Both the position numbers and the translations under genes were made by a program. A stretch of DNA of 64,000 nt. Source: an uncultured Bacilli bacterium. GTDB lineage: Bacteria; Bacillota_I; Bacilli_A; RF39; UBA660. Positions 36,098 to 43,910 of this stretch are shown piece by piece. The notes under the pieces were generated by a model. The model was not told the DNA's origin. It saw only the letters and a list, made by a program, of their open reading frames with translations, and did no database searches. The stretch covers positions 1-64,000 of the forward strand of contig CAKOSH010000002.1 in the NCBI GenBank assembly GCA_934102215.1. The letters run 5' to 3'. The number at the start of each line of letters is the position of its first letter. Position 1 is the stretch's first letter.

Positions 36098-38266
36098 ATG
36101 GGAAATTTTATATCAGGAAATATTAGTAAAATTATATATCAAAGTAATAGTGGTCCATATAAGGTTGGAATTTTTAGAGTGAGAGAAACTAATGATAAGG
36201 AGTTAGAATCATATATAAATAAGAATATAGGATTTACTGGTTCATTTAATGAAATAAATAGTGATGTTGATTATGTGTTTTATGGTTATCTCGTTAATCA
36301 TCCTAAATATGGAATTCAATATAATGTAGAAAGTTATGAAGTGAAGCCACCTAGTGATAAAGATAGTTTAGTATTATATTTAAGTAGTGGTATGTTTCCT
36401 GGTATAGGTGAAAAGACTGCCAAAAGAATAGTTGATAAATTTGGTCTTAGTACAATAGATACGATTAAAAATGATTATCCAAGTGTGGCTACTGTTAGTG
36501 GTATGACTATTACTAAAGCAAGACGTATGCATGATAAAATAATGGAAAATGAACTAAATCAAGAACTAATTATTAAATTAAATGAATATGGATTTACTAT
36601 AAAAGAAGCAATAGAACTTACTAATACATATGGTAAAACATTATTTGATATACTTGAAAATAATATATATATGTTAATAGAAGAAGTACCATTTGATAAA
36701 CTTGATAGAATATTTCTTATGAATCATAATGAGATGAATGAAAATAGAATTATGGCACTTATAACTCATAATATAGAAGTAATGTGTTATGAAAGTGGAG
36801 ATACATTAATAAATTGTGAAGAATTATTTATAAAATTAAAAAGATGTTTCATAGGTGAATTTACTAGTTCTTCATATTTAAGTTATTTACATAAATTACT
36901 TGATATGAAAAAGATAGTTATTATAGATGATATGGTTGGTTTAAGAAATTTCTATGATACTGAAAATGAAATCATTAAAACAATATTTAATATAAATAAA
37001 ATTAAAGAAACATATAAAGATGAAAAGATTAACAAATTAATAAATGCTTATGAGAAAAGGAATAATATTATATTTAATGATGAACAAAAGAATGCGATTA
37101 AGGGTGCGATAAAGAATAATTTTTATATTATAACAGGTGGTCCTGGTACTGGTAAAACTACTATAATTAAAGCAGTTGTTGATATTCTTAAAGATTTAAC
37201 TAAACTTAATTATAATGATATAGCTTTACTTGCACCAACTGGTAGAGCTAGTAAAAGAATTGCTGAAAGTGTAGGTGCTCAAGCATCAACAATACATAAA
37301 TATTTAAAATGGAATAAAGAAACAGGTGCTTTTTCAGTAGATGAATATAACAAAAGTAGTGAAAAGATTGTTATAGTTGATGAAGCAAGTATGATAGACA
37401 TATTCTTATTTACAAGTTTGCTTCGTGGACTTAGAAATGATGTTAAACTTATACTAGTTGGAGATAAAAATCAATTACCATCAATAGGTCCAGGAGATTT
37501 ACTTAATGATTTACTTGCATTTGATAAAGTATGTAAAACTAAATTAGAAACAATATATAGAGTTAAAGATGGAAGTTATATAATAGACCTTGCAAATGAT
37601 ATAAAAGATTATAAACATTTTGATTCAATCAGTAATGATTATAGTGATTTTAAATTTATAGAAAGTAGTGATACTAATATAAAAACATATCTAACAGCTA
37701 TGTGTGAAAAAACTATTGAAAGAAGAATCAATATAGAAAACTTTCAAGTACTAGCTCCTATGTATAAAGGATTAAATGGAATAGATGCATTAAATGAACT
37801 AATGGCAAACATATTCAATAGTAAAAATGAGAAATATAAAATAGGAGATAAATACTATAGAATAAATGATAAAGTAATACAACTTGTAAATGATGTAGAT
37901 AATAATGTATTTAATGGTGATATAGGTTATATAGAAAATATTTATACTGAAGATGGTAAAACAGTAGTTGAAATAAATTATATGGGAAATACTGTTACAT
38001 ATAGAAGTGGAGAATATGATAAATTTAATCTAGCATATGCGATAAGTATTCATAAATCACAAGGTAGTGAATATGATAATGTTGTTATAATACTTGCTCA
38101 TAGCTTTAATAGAATGTTTTACAATAAACTAATATATACAGCAGTAACAAGAGCAAAGAAATCACTTGTTATACTAGGTAGTTTAGATTCATTTAATAAG
38201 TCAATAGAAACAACATATTCAACAAATAGAAATACATATTTAAAAGTGTATAATAATAAAAAATAA
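36098..38266 (+). CDS. recD2: RecD2-type DNA helicase
   Basis: I choose ATG 36098 because the N-terminus MGNFISGNISKIIY fits the family; the upstream TTG at 36080 has no support either. No ribosome binding site is visible and a TATA-rich stretch runs up to the start, so translation may be leaderless. The 722-residue protein has an OB-like N-terminal domain, helix-hairpin-helix motifs, Walker A GGPGTGKTT (near 350), VDEASMID, GDKNQLPSIGPG, and the C-terminal HKSQGSEYD and TAVTRAK motifs. RecD2 is a 5'-3' superfamily 1B helicase acting in repair without RecBC. Confidence 0.93.
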   Translation: MGNFISGNISKIIYQSNSGPYKVGIFRVRETNDKELESYINKNIGFTGSFNEINSDVDYVFYGYLVNHPKYGIQYNVESYEVKPPSDKDSLVLYLSSGMFPGIGEKTAKRIVDKFGLSTIDTIKNDYPSVATVSGMTITKARRMHDKIMENELNQELIIKLNEYGFTIKEAIELTNTYGKTLFDILENNIYMLIEEVPFDKLDRIFLMNHNEMNENRIMALITHNIEVMCYESGDTLINCEELFIKLKRCFIGEFTSSSYLSYLHKLLDMKKIVIIDDMVGLRNFYDTENEIIKTIFNINKIKETYKDEKINKLINAYEKRNNIIFNDEQKNAIKGAIKNNFYIITGGPGTGKTTIIKAVVDILKDLTKLNYNDIALLAPTGRASKRIAESVGAQASTIHKYLKWNKETGAFSVDEYNKSSEKIVIVDEASMIDIFLFTSLLRGLRNDVKLILVGDKNQLPSIGPGDLLNDLLAFDKVCKTKLETIYRVKDGSYIIDLANDIKDYKHFDSISNDYSDFKFIESSDTNIKTYLTAMCEKTIERRINIENFQVLAPMYKGLNGIDALNELMANIFNSKNEKYKIGDKYYRINDKVIQLVNDVDNNVFNGDIGYIENIYTEDGKTVVEINYMGNTVTYRSGEYDKFNLAYAISIHKSQGSEYDNVVIILAHSFNRMFYNKLIYTAVTRAKKSLVILGSLDSFNKSIETTYSTNRNTYLKVYNNKK

Positions 38267-38293
38267 GTTAATAATAATATCAAGGAGAGTGAT

Positions 38294-38425
38294 ATTATTA
38301 AAACATTTGAAAAAATGATGTATATGGCTGGTGGTATGGGAATAATGTTTATCTATAAAACATATGAAAGAGATATAGATAAATTTATAAAGAAAGCCAG
38401 TAAAAAAATAAATGATTTGAAATAG
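38294..38425 (+). CDS. Tiny protein with apparent AUU start
   Basis: An AGGAG (38283-38287) is followed at normal spacing by ATT ATT AAA, and the frame stays open for 43 codons to a TAG that lies in a terminator. The peptide reads IKTFEKMMYMAGGMGIMFIY, then KTYERDIDKFIKKASKK. The first ATG in frame is at 38315, 27 nt from the ribosome binding site, which is too far. The peptide has a short hydrophobic segment and an amphipathic Lys/Asp-rich helix. AUU initiation is known (infC) but rare. The function is unknown. Confidence 0.6.
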   Translation: MIKTFEKMMYMAGGMGIMFIYKTYERDIDKFIKKASKKINDLK

Positions 38426-38446
38426 TCTTTTAGGACTATTTTTTTC
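38420..38446 (+). terminator. Intrinsic terminator
   Basis: AAATAGTC/GACTATTT with a short T-rich loop is followed by a T run. It overlaps the TAG of the tiny gene, which supports that frame as a real transcript end. Confidence 0.88.
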
Positions 38447-38487
38447 ATAATCTTTGTTATATAATTTAATATATAAGGAGTGATCAA

Positions 38488-39657
38488 ATGATAGAAAGAT
38501 TTAGACGTGATGAAAATAAAAAAGTTAATAATGAAAAAGTAAATGAACTTGTTAGAACTGGTAATAGAGTTTTAAATATTCTTTATATACTTTTTATTAT
38601 ATTACTTGTATATGTACTTGGTTTAATATTAAAAGAGTGGAAAATATTTAATTTTATAGGTAAGATACTTTCAATAATATCACCATTATTTATAGGATGG
38701 TTAATTGCTTGGTTACTTCATCCACTTGTTAATAAGTTAAAAGAAAAAGGTGTTAATAAATTACTTAGTGTTATTATTACTTATGTTATATTACTCGTAA
38801 TAATATATTTGATGTTTGCATTAACATTACCTTCACTTGGTGAACAAATAACAGATCTTGTTTCATCAATACCTAAAATAGCAAGTGATGCGAAAGAATG
38901 GATTAATAACATATTTGTTAAATTATCTAATTTAAGTTTAGAAAATTTAGATACTATAAAGAAATCTTTCTTCTTAAAAATAGAAACATTTGCATCTAAT
39001 ATACAAACTAGTTTACCTGAATATGCAGTTAATATTGTTAGTGCAATAGCGAGTGGTGTAGGTAAGATAGCACTTAGTTTAATACTTGGTTTCTATATAT
39101 TATTTGACTTTGATAAGTTTACTGATAGTTTCATTAAATTATTTCCAAAAAAGAGTAGAAGAGAAGTTAAATATTTACTTGAAAAATTAGATGATTCATT
39201 ATATTCATTTGTAAGTGGAACATTATGGTTATCATTATTATTATTTGTTGTATCTGTAATAGGTTTTTCAATAATAGGATTAAATGCTCCAGTATTAGTT
39301 GCATTTATATGTGTTGTTACTAATTTAATACCTTATATTGGACCATATATGGGAGCAGCAGTAGCTGGTGCGATAGGATTTGCTCAAAGTAGTTTAATTG
39401 GTATTTTAACACTTGTATTTATACTTATAACACAAACTATAGATGGTAATGTACTTCAACCACTAGTAATGAGTAAAAAGATGAATCTAAGTCCAATAAC
39501 AATTATATTATCATTATTAATATTTGAATATATGTTTGGAATAATAGGTATGGTTATTGCTACACCAGTAGTAGCACTTCTAAAGATTATTTATGTATTC
39601 TTTGATGAAAAATATGATTTCTTTGGTTATAGAGAAAGAAATGAAAAAGAAGAATAG
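38488..39657 (+). CDS. AI-2E family (PerM/YdiK-like) permease
   Basis: This 389-residue membrane protein has about eight helices and a central extracellular/amphipathic region (about 115-190). Family landmarks include SPLFIGWLIAWLLHPL, PYIGPYMGA, and the C-terminal VLQPLVMSK. The family (DUF20) includes autoinducer-2 exporter TqsA and Na/H antiporters, so the substrate cannot be set. AAGGAG precedes the ATG and terminators lie on both sides. Confidence 0.9.
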   Translation: MIERFRRDENKKVNNEKVNELVRTGNRVLNILYILFIILLVYVLGLILKEWKIFNFIGKILSIISPLFIGWLIAWLLHPLVNKLKEKGVNKLLSVIITYVILLVIIYLMFALTLPSLGEQITDLVSSIPKIASDAKEWINNIFVKLSNLSLENLDTIKKSFFLKIETFASNIQTSLPEYAVNIVSAIASGVGKIALSLILGFYILFDFDKFTDSFIKLFPKKSRREVKYLLEKLDDSLYSFVSGTLWLSLLLFVVSVIGFSIIGLNAPVLVAFICVVTNLIPYIGPYMGAAVAGAIGFAQSSLIGILTLVFILITQTIDGNVLQPLVMSKKMNLSPITIILSLLIFEYMFGIIGMVIATPVVALLKIIYVFFDEKYDFFGYRERNEKEE

Positions 39658-39684
39658 TTCACGTTTAATGAACTATTTTTTTTC
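39653..39684 (+). terminator. Intrinsic terminator
   Basis: AATAGTTCA/TGAACTATT (39653-39661 with 39669-39677) overlaps the stop codon and is followed by a T run. Confidence 0.88.
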
Positions 39685-39687
39685 AGC

Positions 39688-39723
39688 CAAAATGTAAAAT
39701 GAAAACGAGTCAAAATGTAAAAT
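39688..39723. repeat. Tandem direct repeat, 23-bp period
   Basis: CAAAATGTAAAAT occurs at 39688-39700 and again at 39711-39723. It lies 30 bp upstream of the -35 box of the next promoter. A different repeat with the same 23-bp period lies upstream of spoVS. Confidence 0.6.
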
Positions 39724-39752
39724 AATAAACATTCATTTTTGTGAAAACTTCA

Positions 39753-39781
39753 TTGACAATATAGCCTCAATGGTATAAAAT
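39753..39781 (+). promoter_or_regulatory. Promoter of the membrane-protein gene at 39803
   Basis: A consensus TTGACA (39753-39758) and TAAAAT (39776-39781) are separated by 17 bp. GGAGGAG and the ATG follow. Confidence 0.75.
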
Positions 39782-39802
39782 TAAATCATAATAGGAGGAG
39801 TT

Positions 39803-40474
39803 ATGAAGAAGGTAGTAATTAAAGAATTTGATAGAACATTATTAGGTATTGATCTTATGCTTTATTGTTTCTTTGCGGTGGTAGGTTATATAATGTTAAG
39901 ATTTCCAGAACTAGATTCATTAAAAGCAACTGAATATATTTCACCAATTTTCTATATGTTTGCTTTTATGTCATTGGTAGCATATTTTGTAAATAGAAGA
40001 CCAAATGATTATGAATTTTTATTCTTTGGACTTATTAATATAATAGTTGGAACATATGTACTTGTTAATGAATTATTCCCTAATAGTTGTTTAATAGTAG
40101 GTAGTGCTGTATTAATTTATTCTATTGCTAATGTATTAAATAAAGGATATCATACTAATAAAATGATTAATAATAATGATATCAATGTATTTGCTAAATT
40201 AGCAATAACAATATTATTAACAATGTTGAGTTTAATTGTTATAGTTGATTTATATAATCATGAAGAAGGTACTAGTATGGTACTTGGTTATTACTTTATG
40301 GGATTTGGATTAGTTAGTTTACTTGAACCATTATTAATGATACTTACTAGAAATCCAAAAATAGAAAAGTATTTAACATCATTAAGTAAAAATGATAAAA
40401 AAGTTATCAAAGCTAAAAAGAAAACAACAACTATTAAAGAAATTAAGAAAAAGAAACCTGTTAAGAAAGACTAG
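39803..40474 (+). CDS. Six-helix membrane protein with Lys-rich tail
   Basis: This 223-residue protein has about six hydrophobic helices in pairs and a basic C-terminal tail (from about residue 195, rich in KK). The paired-helix layout recalls DUF308 proteins such as the one at 16109, but there is no clear sequence identity. GGAGGAG precedes the ATG, and the gene has its own promoter and terminator. The function is unknown. Confidence 0.75.
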   Translation: MKKVVIKEFDRTLLGIDLMLYCFFAVVGYIMLRFPELDSLKATEYISPIFYMFAFMSLVAYFVNRRPNDYEFLFFGLINIIVGTYVLVNELFPNSCLIVGSAVLIYSIANVLNKGYHTNKMINNNDINVFAKLAITILLTMLSLIVIVDLYNHEEGTSMVLGYYFMGFGLVSLLEPLLMILTRNPKIEKYLTSLSKNDKKVIKAKKKTTTIKEIKKKKPVKKD

Positions 40475-40486
40475 TTAGTCTTTTTT
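40463..40486 (+). terminator. Intrinsic terminator
   Basis: AAAGACT-AGTT-AGTCTTT spans the TAG stop and is followed by T residues. Confidence 0.8.
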
Positions 40487-40503
40487 ATTTACATAATGTT
40501 TTT

Positions 40504-40549
40504 GTGAAAATTGCATAATGAAAAGTGTGAAATTTGCACAATGCAAAAT
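40504..40549. repeat. Tandem direct repeat upstream of spoVS
   Basis: GTGAAAATTGCATAATG (40504-40520) and GTGAAATTTGCACAATG (40527-40543) repeat with a 23-bp period. TTGCAT and ATGCAA also form an outer inverted repeat. The spacing of about two helical turns suggests cooperative protein binding. Confidence 0.6.
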
Positions 40550-40599
40550 AAATTCATTTTTTATACAATAGTTACATATACATTATTGAGGTGAAAAAC

Positions 40600-40863
40600 A
40601 TGGATATAATTAAAGTATCAAGTAAAAGTATTTCTCAAAAGGTAGCTGGTAGTATAGCTAATTCTTTTAGAGAAGGAGTACATGAAGTAGAAATACAGAC
40701 AGTAGGTGCTGGAGCTGTTAATCAGGCTATAAAAGCTATATCTATTGCTAGAGGATTTGTCGCACCACTGGGTCTTAATTTAATTTGTACTCCTGCTTTC
40801 TATGATGTAATAATAGATGGTAAAGAGAAAACAGCAATTAAATTATTAGTTGAAAGTAAATAA
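40600..40863 (+). CDS. spoVS: Stage V sporulation protein S
   Basis: The start is ATG 40600; GAGGTG at 40589-40594 is the ribosome binding site. The 87-residue protein matches SpoVS throughout: IKVSSKSISQKVAGSIANSF, VGAGAVNQAIKAISIARGFV, and the ending TAIKLLVES. SpoVS is an Alba-like nucleic-acid-binding fold protein that affects sporulation in Bacillus; it also occurs in non-sporulating lineages, so it does not by itself prove sporulation. It stands alone with its own terminator. Confidence 0.96.
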   Translation: MDIIKVSSKSISQKVAGSIANSFREGVHEVEIQTVGAGAVNQAIKAISIARGFVAPLGLNLICTPAFYDVIIDGKEKTAIKLLVESK

Positions 40864-40886
40864 GCAAGCAATTGCTTTTTATTTTG
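40862..40886 (+). terminator. Intrinsic terminator of spoVS
   Basis: AAGCAA/TTGCTT with a GCAA tetraloop is followed by TTTATTTT. The right arm doubles as the -35 box of the next gene. Confidence 0.82.
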
Positions 40887-40900
40887 TTTTATTATATAAT
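40872..40900 (+). promoter_or_regulatory. Promoter of the DGR-type variable protein
   Basis: TTGCTT (40872-40877) and TATAAT (40895-40900) are separated by 17 bp, with AGGTGA and the ATG at 40922 downstream. Confidence 0.7.
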
Positions 40901-40921
40901 TTTCATAGAGTAGGTGAACAT

Positions 40922-42391
40922 ATGAAAATAGATAGAAAATATATAATAATTGGAATATGTATGATAATAGGTGCTATCTTAACAGCAACTCTTGCTTTTG
41001 TAGGTCCTAATATCATAACAAATGGAACAATTAATGATGCAAAAGTAGTTACTGGTAATTTAAAATTAAGTGTTACTGATACAACTGTTAATATAAGTAA
41101 TATGGCTCCTATTAGAAGTAGTAATTATGAAATAGAAGCTTTTAAAAAGGAATTTACTATTAGTAGTAGTAATAGTACTCTTAATGGATGTATGAAACTA
41201 TATCTTAACTTTAATAGTATTTCAGAACAATTAAAGAGTGAATATTTAGTTTATAAAGTAGTATCTAGTACAGGTAACGTAAGTGAAGGATCATTTAAAG
41301 ATATAGCTGATAATAAATTATTAATATATGATAGTGACTTTATAGAAACTAATAAAAGTATTACATACACACTTTATATATGGTTAAGATATGTAGAAGA
41401 TCCTACAATAAATTTAGCAAGTTTACTTGGCACATCAATAAATGCATATGTATCAGTAAATGGAAGTGATACAAAAGAATCAACTAGTTGTAAATTTGAT
41501 AGTTCAAATAAGATAAGTTATGTTGTAACTTTTATGAATACTGATAATAAGACTGTTCTTGAAACAAGAAAGGTTAGTTCAGGTTCAGTATTAGGAAGTT
41601 TACCAAGTACAAGACAATATTTCACTAAAACAGGTGGTAATGGAACAGAATATACAAGTACTTCAACTATAACTGATGATGTTATGTTATATAATTCTAC
41701 ATTTGAGTATGATACATGGTCAGAAATAGTAGCAAATGTAAAAGCGAATAAAATTAGTCAATATAGTGTTGGTGATACAAGAAAAATATATTTAGGAACA
41801 TATGGAACACATACTTTAAGAATAGCAAATACATCAACGCCAAATGAGTGTGATACAGAAGGATTTTCACAAACAGCATGTGGATTTGTACTTGAATTTG
41901 CTGATATAATAGCAATATATAAAATGAATGATATTGTAACAAATGTAGGAGGCTGGCCAGCAACATTAATGAGAACATTTGTAAATAATGATATATATAA
42001 TGCATTACCAAGTGAACTAAGAAATACAATAATAGATACAACAGTAGTATCAAGTCATGGAGCTACAAGTGGAGAAGAAAATTTTACTTCAACTGATAAA
42101 TTATATTTATTAGCATCAAAGGAAATATATACAGATTGGTCTAATAGTAATGATACAGCAAAAGATTTAACAAGAACATTAGATTATTATACAAATATAG
42201 GAGTAACAACTAGCAATTATAGTGGAGCAATAAAGAAAAGCGAAAGTAGTGCAGTTTCGTGGTGGCTTCGTACGGCTGGTTCTGATTATACTTACTTTTT
42301 CTTTTGTGTTGCCGACAATGGCAGTTCCGATGATACTAGCATCGCTCCTCCTAGTACAATCGGAGTCGCTCCAGCATTTCGATTGGGTTAA
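40922..42391 (+). CDS. Membrane-anchored DUF6273 protein with DGR-type variable C-terminus
   Basis: The start is ATG 40922 after AGGTGA; the upstream frame crosses the promoter. The 489-residue protein has an N-terminal membrane helix or signal anchor (about 8-28), an extracellular beta domain (30-200), an InlB-like segment (about 200-260), and a C-terminal DUF6273/C-lectin-like (FGE-related) domain. Landmarks of that domain are IYLGTYGTHTLRI, DKLYLLASKEIYTDW and SWWLR. The last 45 codons differ sharply from the rest: higher GC, and 25 codons in a row ending in T or C. This is the pattern left by adenine-directed mutagenesis of AAY codons in DGR targets. It is probably a surface receptor or adhesin with a diversified binding face. 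Confidence 0.85.
   Translation: MKIDRKYIIIGICMIIGAILTATLAFVGPNIITNGTINDAKVVTGNLKLSVTDTTVNISNMAPIRSSNYEIEAFKKEFTISSSNSTLNGCMKLYLNFNSISEQLKSEYLVYKVVSSTGNVSEGSFKDIADNKLLIYDSDFIETNKSITYTLYIWLRYVEDPTINLASLLGTSINAYVSVNGSDTKESTSCKFDSSNKISYVVTFMNTDNKTVLETRKVSSGSVLGSLPSTRQYFTKTGGNGTEYTSTSTITDDVMLYNSTFEYDTWSEIVANVKANKISQYSVGDTRKIYLGTYGTHTLRIANTSTPNECDTEGFSQTACGFVLEFADIIAIYKMNDIVTNVGGWPATLMRTFVNNDIYNALPSELRNTIIDTTVVSSHGATSGEENFTSTDKLYLLASKEIYTDWSNSNDTAKDLTRTLDYYTNIGVTTSNYSGAIKKSESSAVSWWLRTAGSDYTYFFFCVADNGSSDDTSIAPPSTIGVAPAFRLG
42257..42391 (+). other. Putative DGR variable region (VR)
   Basis: The segment starts at TCG TGG TGG CTT CGT. Between 42281 and 42355 all 25 codons are NNY, including rare codons such as GCC, TCC, GGC and GTC that are almost absent from neighbouring genes. 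The stretch ends with a fixed, non-NNY part (GTC GCT CCA GCA TTT CGA TTG GGT TAA), as expected of the conserved mutagenic-homing end. No matching template repeat is in this window. Confidence 0.75.
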
Positions 42392-42454
42392 TGTGTAAAC
42401 TGGAATGAAACAGAATTTGTAGAAAAAATTAAAAATCTGAATAAAAAATAATAA

Positions 42455-42510
42455 GGTATAGCGAATGCTATAGAGTGACTACTCCATGTGAAAGCGTGGT
42501 AGTCAATAAG
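42455..42510. ncRNA. Structured segment downstream of the variable region
   Basis: Two GC-richer hairpins follow the variable protein. One is TATAGC-GAAT-GCTATA (42457-42472). The other spans 42477-42504, with outer stem GACTA/TAGTC, inner stem CCATG/CGTGG, and loop TGAAAG. A weaker GCC-TTTA-GGC hairpin is at 42544-42553. None has a T run. Downstream hairpins near a VR are known to help DGR homing, and an RNA role is also possible. Confidence 0.5.
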
Positions 42511-42612
42511 AACTGAAACAAATACAGTGGTTATGAAGTACCTGCCTTTAGGCGAGATATTAAATTTTGTATTATTGAGTTAATAATAAATAAAGCAGTG
42601 GAAAGGATAAAT

Positions 42613-42981
42613 ATGGAAGATACTTTAAGGTGTTTAAAGGAAGTACATAGTGGTTCATTGTTGATAATATTATATGGTAATAGTTTAAGAGTGTATGATG
42701 ATGATGCTCATATTGTAGAATATGTTACTCATGTAATAGGTAGGGAAGATGTAGTAATACTTAAATTCAAATATTTAGAGAAACTTATGAAAAGACTTAA
42801 AAGTCATCATATAAGTTATGTTGTTCTTGATAGTTCTAATAACTATAATATGTATGATTACTATTATACAGAGTTAAATACATATGATAGGTATTTAAGA
42901 AGAAGTAAAATGTTTAATAAATATCGTAAAGTATTAATAAGATTTTATAATTTTATATTCGGTATTACGTTTAATAATTAG
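42613..42981 (+). CDS. Small MutS domain I-like protein next to the variable protein
   Basis: The start is ATG 42613 after GGAAAGG. The 122-residue product begins EDTLRCLKEVHSGSLLIILY, then GNSLRVYDDDAH, followed by VVILKFKYLEKLMKRLKSHH and ISYVVLD. The order helix, hydrophobic strand, G-x-x-x-x-x-Y-x-D-D-A, then strand, helix and strand resembles the N-terminal mismatch-recognition domain of MutS. There are no ATPase or other MutS domains. DGR surveys list a short MutS-like protein among accessory genes. Its place directly after a DGR-type variable region makes that role plausible. A terminator follows. Confidence 0.6.
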   Translation: MEDTLRCLKEVHSGSLLIILYGNSLRVYDDDAHIVEYVTHVIGREDVVILKFKYLEKLMKRLKSHHISYVVLDSSNNYNMYDYYYTELNTYDRYLRRSKMFNKYRKVLIRFYNFIFGITFNN

Positions 42982-43003
42982 TGTATGCTAATTATTTTTT
43001 TTG
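42973..43003 (+). terminator. Intrinsic terminator
   Basis: AATAATTAG/CTAATTATT with loop TGTATG overlaps the stop codon and is followed by a T run. Confidence 0.85.
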
Positions 43004-43076
43004 TAAAGGAGTATTAATCATATAGAAAAAGAATAATAAATAGTGTATAATATTTTTATGAATAGAGGTGAAGTGA

Positions 43077-43910
43077 ATGTTAGATACTATATTTACATAT
43101 GCGACTAAAATACTTGATTTATTAATTTTATGGTTAATAATATATAAGTTATTTAAGTACGCTAGAAATAATTTTAAACTAACATTAATATTAAAAGGTA
43201 TAATAATTATTGCAGTACTTAAATTTGTAAGTGATAAGATACATTTAAATACTGTAGGTATAATTTTAGAATATGTTATTTCTTGGGGCCCACTTGCAGT
43301 AATAGTTATATTTCAACCAGAAATTAGAAATGTTCTTGAAAGTATTGGTAGAAGTCAATTACTAGGTAGACATAAAACTCTTACTGTTGATGAACGAGAA
43401 AAACTTGTATATGAAATTATTAATGCTGTTGAATATCTTAAGAAAAATAGAATTGGTGCATTAATGGTACTTGAAAGAGATTATAGTTTAGCACAATATA
43501 TAGAACCAGCTAATAAGTTGTATGCTGATATTAGTAGTGAATTATTAATATCAATATTCTTCCCAAATAATCCTCTTCATGATGGTGGAGTTATTATACA
43601 AGGAGATAAAATTACTTGTGCTGGAAGTGTATTTCCAACTAGTATGAATCCATCAATATCTAAAAGACTTGGTACTAGGCATAGAGCAGCTCTTGGTATA
43701 AGTGAAAGTACTGATGCAATAGCAATAGTAGTAAGTGAAGAAACTGGTAGAATTTCTATAGCAGTTGGTGGTACATTAAATTATAATTTATCATTAGATG
43801 ATGCTAAAATATTATTATTAGAAGAATTACAACCTAAGAAAGAAACATTCTATGAAGCTGATACTGAAGCAGAAAGTGAGAGTGATAAAGATGAAAAAAC
43901 TACTAACTAG
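43077..43910 (+). CDS. cdaA: Diadenylate cyclase
   Basis: This 277-residue enzyme makes cyclic di-AMP from two ATP. Three N-terminal membrane helices (about 5-85) are followed by the DAC domain (about 100-255) with PLHDGGVII near 166-174 and GTRHRAA near 201-207. The usual DGA motif reads DGG here, a conservative change. AGAGGTGAA precedes the ATG. The gene overlaps cdaR by 20 bp. The usual third partner glmM does not follow directly; the operon ends after cdaR. Confidence 0.94.
   Translation: MLDTIFTYATKILDLLILWLIIYKLFKYARNNFKLTLILKGIIIIAVLKFVSDKIHLNTVGIILEYVISWGPLAVIVIFQPEIRNVLESIGRSQLLGRHKTLTVDEREKLVYEIINAVEYLKKNRIGALMVLERDYSLAQYIEPANKLYADISSELLISIFFPNNPLHDGGVIIQGDKITCAGSVFPTSMNPSISKRLGTRHRAALGISESTDAIAIVVSEETGRISIAVGGTLNYNLSLDDAKILLLEELQPKKETFYEADTEAESESDKDEKTTN

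Noticed and set aside
42392..42612. Template repeat of the DGR between the variable gene and the MutS-like gene
   Set aside because: No stretch in this interval resembles the variable region at non-adenine positions, and I saw none elsewhere in the window.
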